Shown here: in pieces, positions 19,568-28,236 of the stretch
Position numbering within the stretch: position 1 is the stretch's first letter
How the letters are laid out: each line of letters starts with the position of its first letter
Source: Pseudogymnoascus destructans
Taxonomy: Eukaryota > Ascomycota > Leotiomycetes > Thelebolales > Thelebolaceae
Direction of reading: 5' to 3'
Assembly: GCF_001641265.1 (NCBI RefSeq)
Contig: NW_020167526.1
Coordinates: 1,178,001 to 1,242,000 of the forward strand
DNA length: 64,000 bases
The notes under the pieces: model-generated
Databases searched by the model: none
What the model was told of the DNA's origin: nothing
Seen by the model: only the letters and a program-made list of their open reading frames with translations
Program-made: the position numbers and the translations under genes

Positions 19568-20006
19568 CTGCCTGTTCCTCGGCCTCAACAGCGTCACGCT
19601 TCTCAGCAGCCACACGTTCGGCCTCCTCTGCCGCATCAAGCTCGTCGAGGGTTTTCAAACCTCGCCGGAGCATATCTTTACCACGGGTTCGGATGAGGCG
19701 TTTCTGCTTCCGCAGACGAAGTAACTTCGAAAGGGTTTCTTCCTCTTCGCGATCCAGGCGATCCTCCTCCCGTTCGAGCTTCACCCAGTCGGGATGCTCA
19801 GGACCCATACAGTCACACTTTTCTTTCAAGTTGCGACGAACGCACTCGGCGCACCGCCGTGAATCATTTGGAGACGACACGCAAGTAATGTTTCGCCTCA
19901 CGCAGTTCGAGCAAGAATCCATTTCGGGTAGTTCGTATCCGTGGTTCTTTATTCGACGGACAAGATCGTTGCGTTCCTGGAGTTTGCGGGCAATGTCAGT
20001 AGGCAT
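19440..20006 (-). CDS. Antisense gene in Gypsy-2: Zn2Cys6-like, coiled-coil protein (188 aa)
   Basis: Open minus-strand frame between pol and the 3' LTR. I chose the ATG at 20006 (MPTDIARKLQERNDL), 97 nt inside the 3' LTR boundary; the frame is open upstream to 20216 but that part lies largely in the LTR. Residues about 30-65 contain C-x2-C-x6-C-x9-C-x2-C-x8-C-x-C, which fits the spacing of fungal Zn2Cys6 binuclear clusters. Then comes a long charged helix (KLEREEDRLDREEEETLSKLL…, about 75-150, likely coiled coil) and an Ala/Ser-rich tail. The 3' end overlaps the chromodomain coding strand tail to tail. Function unknown. Cysteine spacing, absence of stops and charged-helix composition argue for selection, but it could be a chance complement of an unassigned sense region. 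Confidence 0.65.
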   Translation of the reverse strand: MPTDIARKLQERNDLVRRIKNHGYELPEMDSCSNCVRRNITCVSSPNDSRRCAECVRRNLKEKCDCMGPEHPDWVKLEREEDRLDREEEETLSKLLRLRKQKRLIRTRGKDMLRRGLKTLDELDAAEEAERVAAEKRDAVEAEEQAVSAASSSVTGTPASSDPLAYSPASWDQWLADGGVDIPPAVLC

Positions 20007-20089
20007 GTTGCATGTTGAAGGACTCGCTGAGGAGCAGCAGAGTCCCGGGGACATGGACGTACTTATAGGATTCGAGACGAATGCCCAGG

Positions 20090-20102
20090 GGAAGGGAGCG
20101 AG
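20090..20102 (+). promoter_or_regulatory. Gypsy-2 polypurine tract
   Basis: AGGGGAAGGGAGCGAG, a run of purines with one C, ends at the 3' LTR boundary (TGTTACG at 20103). Confidence 0.5.
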
Positions 20103-20576
20103 TGTTACGACGGAACAAGAAGGCTGGCCAACTACAGGACAGGAAGGAGGGAGGTCGCATGAGACCGGCCCTGGTACCTGGAGGGGCAGCGGGAATAGTA
20201 GTTCCGAAAGTATCACGTGACGGACTCGCAGGATGATGAGAAGAGTCCTAAGAGTCCAGGACTCCGAGGACTCGAGTGAGTTCCCAGGAGTCCACTAGGC
20301 ATGTGATGGACTCGCAGGATGATGAGAAGAGTCCTAAGAGTCCAGGACTCCGAGGACTCGAGTGAGTTCCCAAGAGTCCACTAGGCACGACGCCACTATA
20401 TAAGTAGATAGTATTTCCTTAGATAGGAGCTTCGTGCTCAACTCAATACAGTATTTGTTATATACTAGTAACGTGTTACTTGAAGCCTTTGTGTCTGATC
20501 CCCTGCCTCCTCTGATAAGTAAACCTTTACGCAAGAGAACCTCTGTGTCTTCTATCGTTTAGAAGTCAGCGTTACA
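20103..20576 (+). repeat. Gypsy-2 3' LTR
   Basis: 474 bp. Compared with the 5' LTR it lacks one G in a G run (GCGGGAATAG versus GCGGGGAATAG) and differs at about three other positions, for example GTTCCGAAAG versus GTTCTGAAAG. It is followed by CTAAG. Confidence 0.95.
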
Positions 20577-20581
20577 CTAAG

Positions 20582-20948
20582 GAGCGATGACGTGTAATGA
20601 ATCATAGAGGGTTGTAGAAGCTTTTGGAGCTATCGTTCATGTTCCTAGGCCTCTAGTTGGTAGAGATATGTCATGTGGTAGTATTAGCCCAGTAACTAAG
20701 GAGTGATGATGTGTAATGAATTATAGAGGGTTGTAGAGATATGCTATGTGGTAATATCAGCCCAGTAACTAAGGAGCGATGACGTGTAATAAATCGTAGA
20801 GGGTTGTAACAATCGTTGAGTAGTATTGCTCTTGTTGTTGGTGTGATAAGCCAAAATATGTATAGTGACTTGTAGGTTTGAGGAGGAGATTTCTAAGTTT
20901 GCTCTTGAGTTTGATAGCAAACTGAGTGCAACAAATGTCAGTATGACA
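20582..20948 (-). repeat. Gypsy-1-family LTR, reverse, right half
   Basis: Resumes the LTR interrupted at 13578 after the CTAAG duplication and ends …GTGCAACAAATGTCAGTATGACA. It contains an internal duplication of the GATGACGTGTAATGAATCATAGAG block, shared with the LTRs at 10062 and 42660 but not with Gypsy-1. Confidence 0.9.
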
Positions 20949-21204
20949 ACCTGGCATATGCAACTAGATAAAGGAAGTGCAAGAGCACTTCTGGTTTGAA
21001 GTAATAGAGCCGAGTTGTGATGATGAAGCTTGGTTTAATAACTATATACTAGGAGATAGTAATTGCTTAGTTGAAGCCTATGATGACATTTTAGTAACTT
21101 ATTAAACTGTGAGCATCTAAAAGACCTAGGAAAAAAATAATTTTAGCGCTAAAAGCTATGGTAATATACCATGTCTAGCCTACTATTTAACCCCCTAAGA
21201 ACTG
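20949..21204. other. Unassigned AT-rich sequence
   Basis: One forward frame has a short open stretch (EVQEHFWFEVIEPSCDDEAWFNNYILGD) suggesting an old coding relic, possibly the continuation of the hAT relic cut at 13034. I could not identify it. Confidence 0.25.
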
Positions 21205-22560
21205 TCAGTTCGTTTAGTTCAAACAGTCAGTACGGGCAACTTGAACTAAACACCCTACTATATGAGGAGTACACAGGTGACCCGACCCCCCCCCCTAACC
21301 TTGGCTAACCCACCCTACTTCTGGAAAAACCTCGGCTAACCCCCCTACAAATAGAAATAGCTCTTCAACTTCTGACCTCAAACCCCCTAACAACAACCAC
21401 TACCTAACCTGCTGCCACTACCTCCGCCACTACTATAGCGCCCATTAAACTTGATGACTATGTAAGAATACATTGCCAATCAATTGATAATTCTACTAAC
21501 GATTAGAATAGCCTGCATACAAGGCTTACAAAACCCTTGTTAAACGCACCTTTAGCGCCACTCCTTTTAGTACTAATGTAAGTTCACTTTTCTCCTTAAC
21601 TTCACTTTCAATTGAACTTCACCTTATATGAATACATTACTAATGTATTAGTAATACATTAGGGTGAAGGTGCTTACATCATTAGCTCTAGTGAATTGTT
21701 TTGCTATGTAGACGTCATAGGAGAGGCAGAGCATTATGATGCTAGGGGAGCCAACCATCTGCCTCTGCTAGGCTAATGTAAGAAGACACTATGAATATAT
21801 TTAGAATGCATTATTAATGTATTATAGACCTAATACTCTACGATAGGGAATCTTCGTACGTATCTCACTAGGTTGCACAAACTAAAGCTAGCGGAGGTTA
21901 GGAAGGGCACTAATAGTGCTAATCATGTTTGCGAGTCCATTTATATGTTATGCCTAATCCATTCGCAATACATTACTAATCCATTACCAAGGCTTTTATA
22001 AGGCTACAATGAATGTCTATAGACTCTATGCCTAGGCCAAGGCTCGTAGAGAGGAACTTAAGGATCTTAGTAGAGAGGAACTTGAGGATCTTAGTGAAGA
22101 CACCTTAGAAAGAGATTGAGAATGCATTATAAAATCTTACCTCTTCTTCCTCTTCTTCTTCTACAAGGCGTTCTTCTTGATATCTTTCATCCTCAAAAAC
22201 GAAGATTACTATTAATAGTAATAGGGCTAGACCATGGCTCTATTAGAGGTAGTGAAAATATGTCATCCATTGTAATGTATTAGTAATAGATTACTATGGC
22301 CATTACAACAGATCTACGGTTTACTATTTTTTGGAAATAGGCTCTACTATATAGTGTTCTTTACCTGACCTAACCATGTTATGTGAGTAATACAGCCTTA
22401 GCAGGGCTCGGCTGACCCCCCACTTAATAAGTGGGGCATTTCTGGGTCAGCCGAGGCTACGCCCCATGGTCAGGTCACCTACGTTCTGCTATATGAGAAC
22501 TTGCGAACTGAATTGAACGCCCCACTTATAAAAGCCGAACTGAACTGAGCTGAGCCGATT
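21205..22560. mobile_element. Candidate terminal-inverted-repeat element, degenerate
   Basis: The left end (CAGTTCG…ACTATATGAGGAG…AGGTGACCCGACC…CTTGGCTAACCCA, 21207-21345) resembles the reverse complement of 22385-22545 (CAGTTCG…CTCATATAGCAG…AGGTGACCTGACC…CCTCGGCTGACCCA). Near the right end there is also a near-perfect palindrome CCCCACTTAATAAGTGGGG (about 22425-22445). The interior has poor coding traces (REELKDLSREELEDLSED, about 22045-22115, and a minus-strand acidic run near 22140-22200) and repeated AATGCATTA words. I could not assign the superfamily. Confidence 0.4.
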
Positions 22561-22574
22561 TGAACTGATGAGCC

Positions 22575-22764
22575 GATGAACTATTAGCAACACTGCTTGA
22601 TTGCAAGCGGGAGTGAAGATGAATCACTGCCTGACAACAACATAGATCCTAATTTGGTTTAAATAGTTTCAATTTGTTATTTACCTATCTGTACGAGATG
22701 GCACACTTTGCTTTCGTGGCACACTTTGCTTTCGCCTCTAGGCGCTGGTTTGGAAACCAACGAT
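22575..22764 (+). pseudogene. 3' end of the outer Fot1-like transposon
   Basis: Around 22610-22660 a frame reads ESLPDNNIDPNLV. This corresponds to the last codons QSLPDNIDPNLF of the transposase at 51332. Then comes the right terminal repeat, in which the GGCACACTTTGCTTTCG block is duplicated (22699-22735). It ends GGAAACCAACGAT next to TA. Confidence 0.65.
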
Positions 22765-23480
22765 TATCAATCAGTTGTCCCAACGAAAGAAACGCACGGG
22801 CCTTAAACTGCCGCGTCAACAACACCACGCGTCTATTGCGGCTAAGTGAATATCAACAAACAATGAATTGAGCAAACTGCAAACAAACCGTTTGACTTGG
22901 GATTATAGCACTGAAGAACTATTTGAAATGCTGTTGATAGTGCAATCCACAGTATTGGTTGGGTTCAGAAATCAAAATATTATGAATGTGGCTGTTATGA
23001 AGCGCCACTCGATTTCTAGACAAAACTCACTGAACTCACTCACTATGTCGATGTGGCAGTATTGGACATGCACATCATCCTTATTTAGGCCTCCCGTCCA
23101 TTCCATTTCTCCTCTGTTTTGCCAACATCGTAAGGCTGTGGATGGTCAGTGGCCAGTTAAATAACAACAAACCAGGGTCGCCAATGAGAACAGGCAGAAA
23201 AGCGGGTCTATTACGTGATACCTTAATATTGGTGGCTGAGGCGTACTTCCTCAATTTGCCGAGCCTGATTTGCTGCCCTTCAGCCTCGTTTAACTCGGCG
23301 ATCGAGCGGATCAACTCGAGGCTCTGTAGCCTTCCCATTCAACAAACAACTCTCATCGCCGCCTTGTCACCATCAGATTTATACCTGAGACCGTTCTCTT
23401 ACTATTGCGTTTCATCGAGTGTTTTCGACTGTTCTCGTCGATTCTACAATTGACACGATCCAAACTGCAACTCCTGTTCG
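22765..23480 (+). promoter_or_regulatory. Upstream region of the caspase-like/C2H2 gene
   Basis: About 700 bp with no gene or repeat recognised. It is presumably the promoter and 5' leader of the gene starting at 23481. No clear TATA box was identified. Confidence 0.3.
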
Positions 23481-26124
23481 ATGGAGCCATTCACGAAGAA
23501 GCGGCGCCTTGCGCCGAAAGTGACTGAAAATCCAATCCAGGACCAGGTGAGTAGATAGACAGCACTGTGATGATCTTCTTGAGCTAACTTGATTCATTAG
23601 GCACAGAATGAGCAGATTTTTGAGTACCAGGCGTCGTCGTCGCTCCAAGACGCGCTTCAGCCTCCCCCTCAGCCTTCACCCGACCAGGCGGACCTCGAAC
23701 AATTCGCGCGACAACTTCAAGGTGCTGCATCCGTCATAGAGACTCAAAACAACAGACTTCCGTATAGCAGTGCATCGGTGTTGCTGTTACGCTGGGAAGA
23801 TGACTTGAGTGCCGCCGACGACCTCTTGGCCCTCCAGAAGTTGTTTCGCGAGCGATACAATTATAGAACAGAGGCGTGGAGCATCCCCACTTGCCCCAAC
23901 CCAACCTCTAAGCTATCGATTCAACTCGCACAGCATGTTGAATACGCTCGTCCTGGACACCTCCTGATCATCTGCTATGTTGGCTACAGCTATGTAGGAA
24001 CAGATAATCAGTTGTACTGGGCATGGTGAGATGGCATCATGACTGTCAGATACTGAACCAACTGACTCTTTTGCTAGCAATCCGAGAGAAGATTCCTCTA
24101 AGGCGAAGTGGGATAACATTAAAAGCCCTTTGGAAGATGCACCGTCCGATATTCTGCTCCTGCTCGACTGCTGTGCTGTCCTGGAGGCACCAGACAGTGG
24201 CAGCAACGGATTGAAGCAAGTAATTGCTGCATTTGCACCAGATACTGCAGAGCAAGACCCGGGACCACACTCGTTTACCTATCATCTCATCGACGCTCTT
24301 CATAAACTAAGCTCTGAGCCGCCATTTACGGCCCAGCAGCTTCATGACGAGCTAATTGTGTCATTGCGCTATTACAGATCGTTGGATCATAATGGCCTTA
24401 CCAATGGTTCCGGGAAGGCAAATAGCACGTCCGAAAGGACTCCGATATTCTTCACATTGACTCCAAACTCATCTCGCGCCATACTGTTGACGCCAGTTCC
24501 CCCTACTGCCATGGGGGCGCCACATATCGCGTCGCCTTCCGGCGCAGCAGATGGGGATGTTCACCAAGCGCTCACCCACGGAGAGCAGGCCTCACAGGAT
24601 GCATCCAGACCGGGAATGGTATTTGAAGAGCAGAGAGCCCTTGTGAGCATCTTATTCCATGGCGAGCCTGATCATGAAATGGCATCTTTCAAGCACTGGT
24701 TAAACAGCACGCCTGCAACTGCGGCCAAAGTTACAGTTGAAGGAAGATTCCAAGGGCCACCGACTGTTATACTCATTTCGATGCCTCTTGATGTCTACAA
24801 CGCCATTGCGCAAGACAAACAGTGCATTTTACTGGGATACATTAAATCTCATAACTTGTTGAGAGAGCATCAGAGCCTTGTTGACCTTACCGCCATCGCC
24901 AATCATGCATCTTCCAAGAATTTGGAGGATGGAAAGATTCTTCTCGAGGCAGCGGATGCACTTGCGGCGGCATCGAGCCCTGGCGTAGCAAGGAACGACT
25001 CGCTGGCCGGATCGACTTCCAACATCACCTACCAGCACGGACATCAGTCCCCTCACAGCCTGCCTCCGCCGCCGCCATTAAGCATGTCGGCACCGCCCGA
25101 GCCAGGTCTTATACCTGAACACAAAGATCATGTTGAGGATTCAGATGAGATGCACGAGGCTGCCATACAGCTGAAGGCGCTTAGCCACGTCCGGCCAGTC
25201 AGCCACGACAGCAAACGCCAGGACAGAGGCGCGTCAAATATCCTAGCCGGCGAGTCTCCCAGTTTCCAAAGCCTGAGACAACATTCCATCTCTTCCCATG
25301 ACGGTGGCGAGTCCGGCATGGAAGACAACATCTACTCATCCGAGTACAACTCCCCCGCCTCCCGCCCCAAGGCCCGCCGCTCAAGCCAAAAGGCCGGCCC
25401 AAAACAAGACACCCGCTGCAATATGTGCAGCCACGCACCATTCAAAGACTCCTCCTCCCTACGCAAGCACATCGCTGCCGCCCACACGCGCCCCTTCCCC
25501 TGCGCCTTCTCCTTCGCGGGCTGCACGAGCACCTTCGGCTCCAAGAACGAGTGGAAGCGCCACATCGCGTCGCAACATCTGTGTTTGACCTTCTACCGCT
25601 GCTCCAGCTGCCCTCAGAGCACCGTCGAGGGCAAGGGCAACGAGTTCAACCGCAAGGACCTTTTCACACAGCATCTACGGCGCATGCACGCCCCCTTTGC
25701 GATCAAGAAGGCCCTCGCCAAGGGCGATAGCAAGCTCCAGGTCGAGTGGGAGACGCACGTCAAAGACATGCAGGCGTCGTGCCTGGTGATTCGCCGCTCG
25801 CCGCCGCAGCGGAGTGCGTGCCCCAAGGCTGACTGCAGTAATGTGTTTGAGGGTACCGGCAGCTGGGATGACTGGACGGAGCACGTTGGGCGGCATATGG
25901 AGAAGGGTGAGGCGGGGCGGTTGGGGGTTGATAAGCTGTTGGCGAGGTGGGCGCTTGATGAGGGTATTATTGAGAGGAGGGGGGATGGGGAGTATAGGCT
26001 TTGTGGGGCTGAGAGGGAAGGCAGTAATGGAGGAGGGTATTACTCTGATTCTGCAGCTGCGAAGAGGGACGAGGGTGATAAAATGGAGGAGGCTATCATG
26101 ATGGCCGATGAGGCGCTGAGGTGA
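23481..26124 (+). CDS. Caspase-like (peptidase C14-type) domain fused to C2H2 zinc fingers, 845 aa
   Basis: Three exons: 23481-23546, 23601-24025 and 24078-26124. Introns of 54 and 52 bp have GTGAGT/GTGAGA donors and TAG acceptors, and the frame closes exactly across both. The N-terminal half resembles the caspase-like domain of many fungal proteins: a phased LLLR…D…L..LF.ERY segment, QLYWACNPRED…KW, and LLLLDCC (Cys195/196) at the usual nucleophile position. Where active relatives have a G-H-G histidine motif this protein has C-Y-V-G-Y-S, with Tyr151 in place of His, so it is probably catalytically dead. After a Pro/Ser-rich linker, C-terminal C2H2-like fingers start at CNMC…H…H (about residues 609-690). 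The role may be signalling or regulatory; unknown. Confidence 0.8.
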
Positions 26125-26670
26125 TTCACGTCGCCGGGGGGGGGGTTTCATATGTTGAGTACCCATGTCTTTCGAGCCGTTCTATTTCCTAGGTCCGCAC
26201 TGTCTGCCGTTCTGAGCAACGTGAAGGAGTTGGGGGGTCGATTTTGCCATATATTTTTATCTCATGGCCTTACCGCTTGGTGGAGCCTTCAGGACTGGGT
26301 TATGTGTCCGATTCTTGTTTATGGTTAGGATACTCTGGTTTTGATGTACTTTACATATCTCTCTTTGCGCGAGCTAGCTATAGTGCATTTAGTACGTTTC
26401 TATGGGCTCATGGTTTTGAATTGAGTGGTGATTGTGAAGAGTATTGTGCCGCCTAAAAGTTTGGAGAGAGATCGTGCATTATGGCAGGTTCGTGAGCCAC
26501 CCAACTCCTATCACAGAGTCTGAACTGACACCTAACTAGTCCAAACTCAACTGAAAGGGGGTTGATCCTGCCACCCCCTCTTACTGTCGCCTATTTTCTG
26601 CCTACCGCAAAACCTGCAAGCTGTAAGGCTAGCAATCTGCTGCAAGGCTAGCAAGCTGACGGCCTCGCTC
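26125..26670. other. 3' flank of the caspase-like gene
   Basis: No gene or repeat recognised. It includes a run of nine G after the stop and AT-rich sequence that probably holds the 3' UTR. Confidence 0.3.
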
Positions 26671-26673
26671 AGT

Positions 26674-28106
26674 TTGCGCAGATTTGTCCAACAGGGGCCA
26701 AATTTGCGCAAAAACAGCTTGCCGCTCCTCACCGCGGTAGTCGCCACTGCCTGCCGCTGTCTGTCGCCGCCTGCTATCGCCTGCCGCTACCCACCTACCT
26801 CATAAGTCCAACTGCTACCGGGGTAGCGGTCTGCTAGACTAACGGTTAGTCTATGGGTCTAACCTTAGCTTTTACGAAACTAGCAAGCCACTGCAAGTGC
26901 TGCTAGGTTGCAGCAAGTCCTGCATACCGCTGTCGGGCCTGCAAACTGCCTCGCTTCGCTTTGGCGCAAATTCGTCTCAAGGCGGTCGAATTTGCGCAAA
27001 ACGAGCGTGCCGCCCCTCACCGAGCTCTACTGCCGCTAGCTGCCGGCTACTCTAAGTTTGAAAAGCTGCTGCAAGCTGCCGCTGCCAGCTACAAGTGTAG
27101 CAAACCACCTCGCTTCGCAGTTGCGCAAATCCATCCTGAAGAGTTTGGATTTGCGCACAAATCGCTTGCCGCCCCTCACCGACGGCGCCGCTGCTGCCTG
27201 TCGCTTGCCGCTTGCTATGAGTCTGGTAGACTACTATAGGTCGGGCAAAGCTGCTGCAAGGGTAGCAAACAGCTACAAGGCTAGCAAACCTACAGCAAGT
27301 GTAGCAAGCCACTGCAAATCTAACAAACGCCCTACAAAGCCACTAGAAGCCCTGTGAAGCTACTGTAAGCCTAGCAATGATGCCAAGCCTTTGATTATGC
27401 GCAAATCCCACCTGCAGGCGCCGAATTAGCGCAAAAGGGGTTTGCCGCCCCTCACCGGCCGCTGCCGCCACCTCACGCCAGCTGCATCTCGCCCCCCCTT
27501 ATTAGGCCAAACTGCTCACAAAGCTGACTACCATTGTCCATCGGCGAGACAAACTGTCTACATAGAACCCCAACCTCTAGCTGCTATATGAGTAGCTGCT
27601 ATGAGACATAGGAGGTGCGGCAAGTGCTGCACTTATGTTTATACACAAATCTACCCGTTGTTAGACCACCGGCCTCACTTTACCTGCTTTTACGCAAATC
27701 TGTCTAGCAAGGTGCAGATTTGCGCAGAAGGGGCCAAAAATGAGGCCGGTGGTCTACGGGGAGCAGCGGCAAGGCAGCAAGAGGCGGCAAGGTTGATAAT
27801 CGCCCCCTGTTACCTTGCTGCTGCGCTAAGCGCTGCTGTTGCGCAAATCCAGCTATAGAAGGCTGGGCTTGCGCAAAAACGATACTCCCCACGAACTACA
27901 GGGGGATCACAGAGGTCGACAGTGGTTTACAAGGCTGACGGGGGGTCACAGGAGCTGACGAGAGGTTAGGAATGCTCTTGAGGATCGTTCACTAAAGCTC
28001 ATAGGGGTACGGCGAAGCATGGGAAAAGGGGGGGGCGGCAGCACGGGGCAGCAGGTGCCGGATTTGCGCACTTTTGGTAGAATGGGGGCGCTTTTGCGCA
28101 AAATGG
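26674..28106. repeat. Array of GCGCAAA inverted-repeat hairpins
   Basis: At least seven imperfect palindromes of the form TTGCGCAAATCC-(about 15 nt)-GGATTTGCGCAA occur at about 26674, 26962, 27121, 27398, 27690, 27842 and 28060, spaced 150-290 bp. Four are followed by a shared GCTTGCCGCCCCTCACCG-like block. The one at 27690 sits inside a longer perfect inverted repeat, GACCACCGGCCTCA (27665-27678) with its complement at about 27741-27754. Words such as GCTGCAAG and GGCTAGCAA recur between them. No coding frame is convincing. The origin is unknown. Confidence 0.75.
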
Positions 28107-28236
28107 TTCAGACGGGGTCAGACCTCTCTATAAGGGTGGACAGACGGACGCCTTATGGCGGAAAGCCACAGATATGTTAAAAGTCAATAAAAGCAGATAA
28201 TGGCTCACATTGTTATATCCTAATTGTATGATGCGT

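Larger units (their letters stand above)
13579..20576 (+). mobile_element. Gypsy-2: near-complete Ty3/Gypsy chromovirus with an antisense gene
   Basis: The element is 6998 bp, bounded by LTRs at 13579-14053 (475 bp) and 20103-20576 (474 bp) that begin TGTTACGACGG and end CGTTACA. They differ at about three bases and one G deletion. CTAAG is duplicated at 13574-13578 and 20577-20581. It contains gag, a -1 frameshift signal, pol with one nonsense codon before the chromodomain, and a minus-strand gene between pol and the 3' LTR. It is inserted in a reverse LTR of the Gypsy-1 family. Confidence 0.95.
94..22764 (+). mobile_element. Outer Fot1/pogo-like transposon, torn apart by nested insertions
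   Basis: The left terminal inverted repeat starts ATCGTTGGTTTCCAAACC at 94. The mirror-image right repeat ends at 22764. Both are flanked by TA, the usual Tc1/mariner-pogo target. The same repeat type bounds the compact copy at 51162-53258. Transposase-like sequence follows the left repeat up to about 1980. A short piece matching the transposase C-terminus (…SLPD-N-IDPNL…) lies just before the right repeat. Everything between about 1980 and 22570 is other elements, so I read this as one element expanded by nested insertions, with about 400 bp of coding sequence lost. It is possible, but less likely, that the ends come from two different copies. Confidence 0.7.

Noticed and set aside
20007..20216. 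N-terminal extension of the antisense gene to 20216
   Set aside because: The extra 70 residues lie mostly in the LTR and are low-complexity; the ATG at 20006 begins the helix-rich, cysteine-patterned protein.
26674..28106. CRISPR array as explanation for the spaced GCGCAAA repeats
   Set aside because: The spacing is irregular (150-290 bp), repeats are imperfect palindromes and the genome is fungal.
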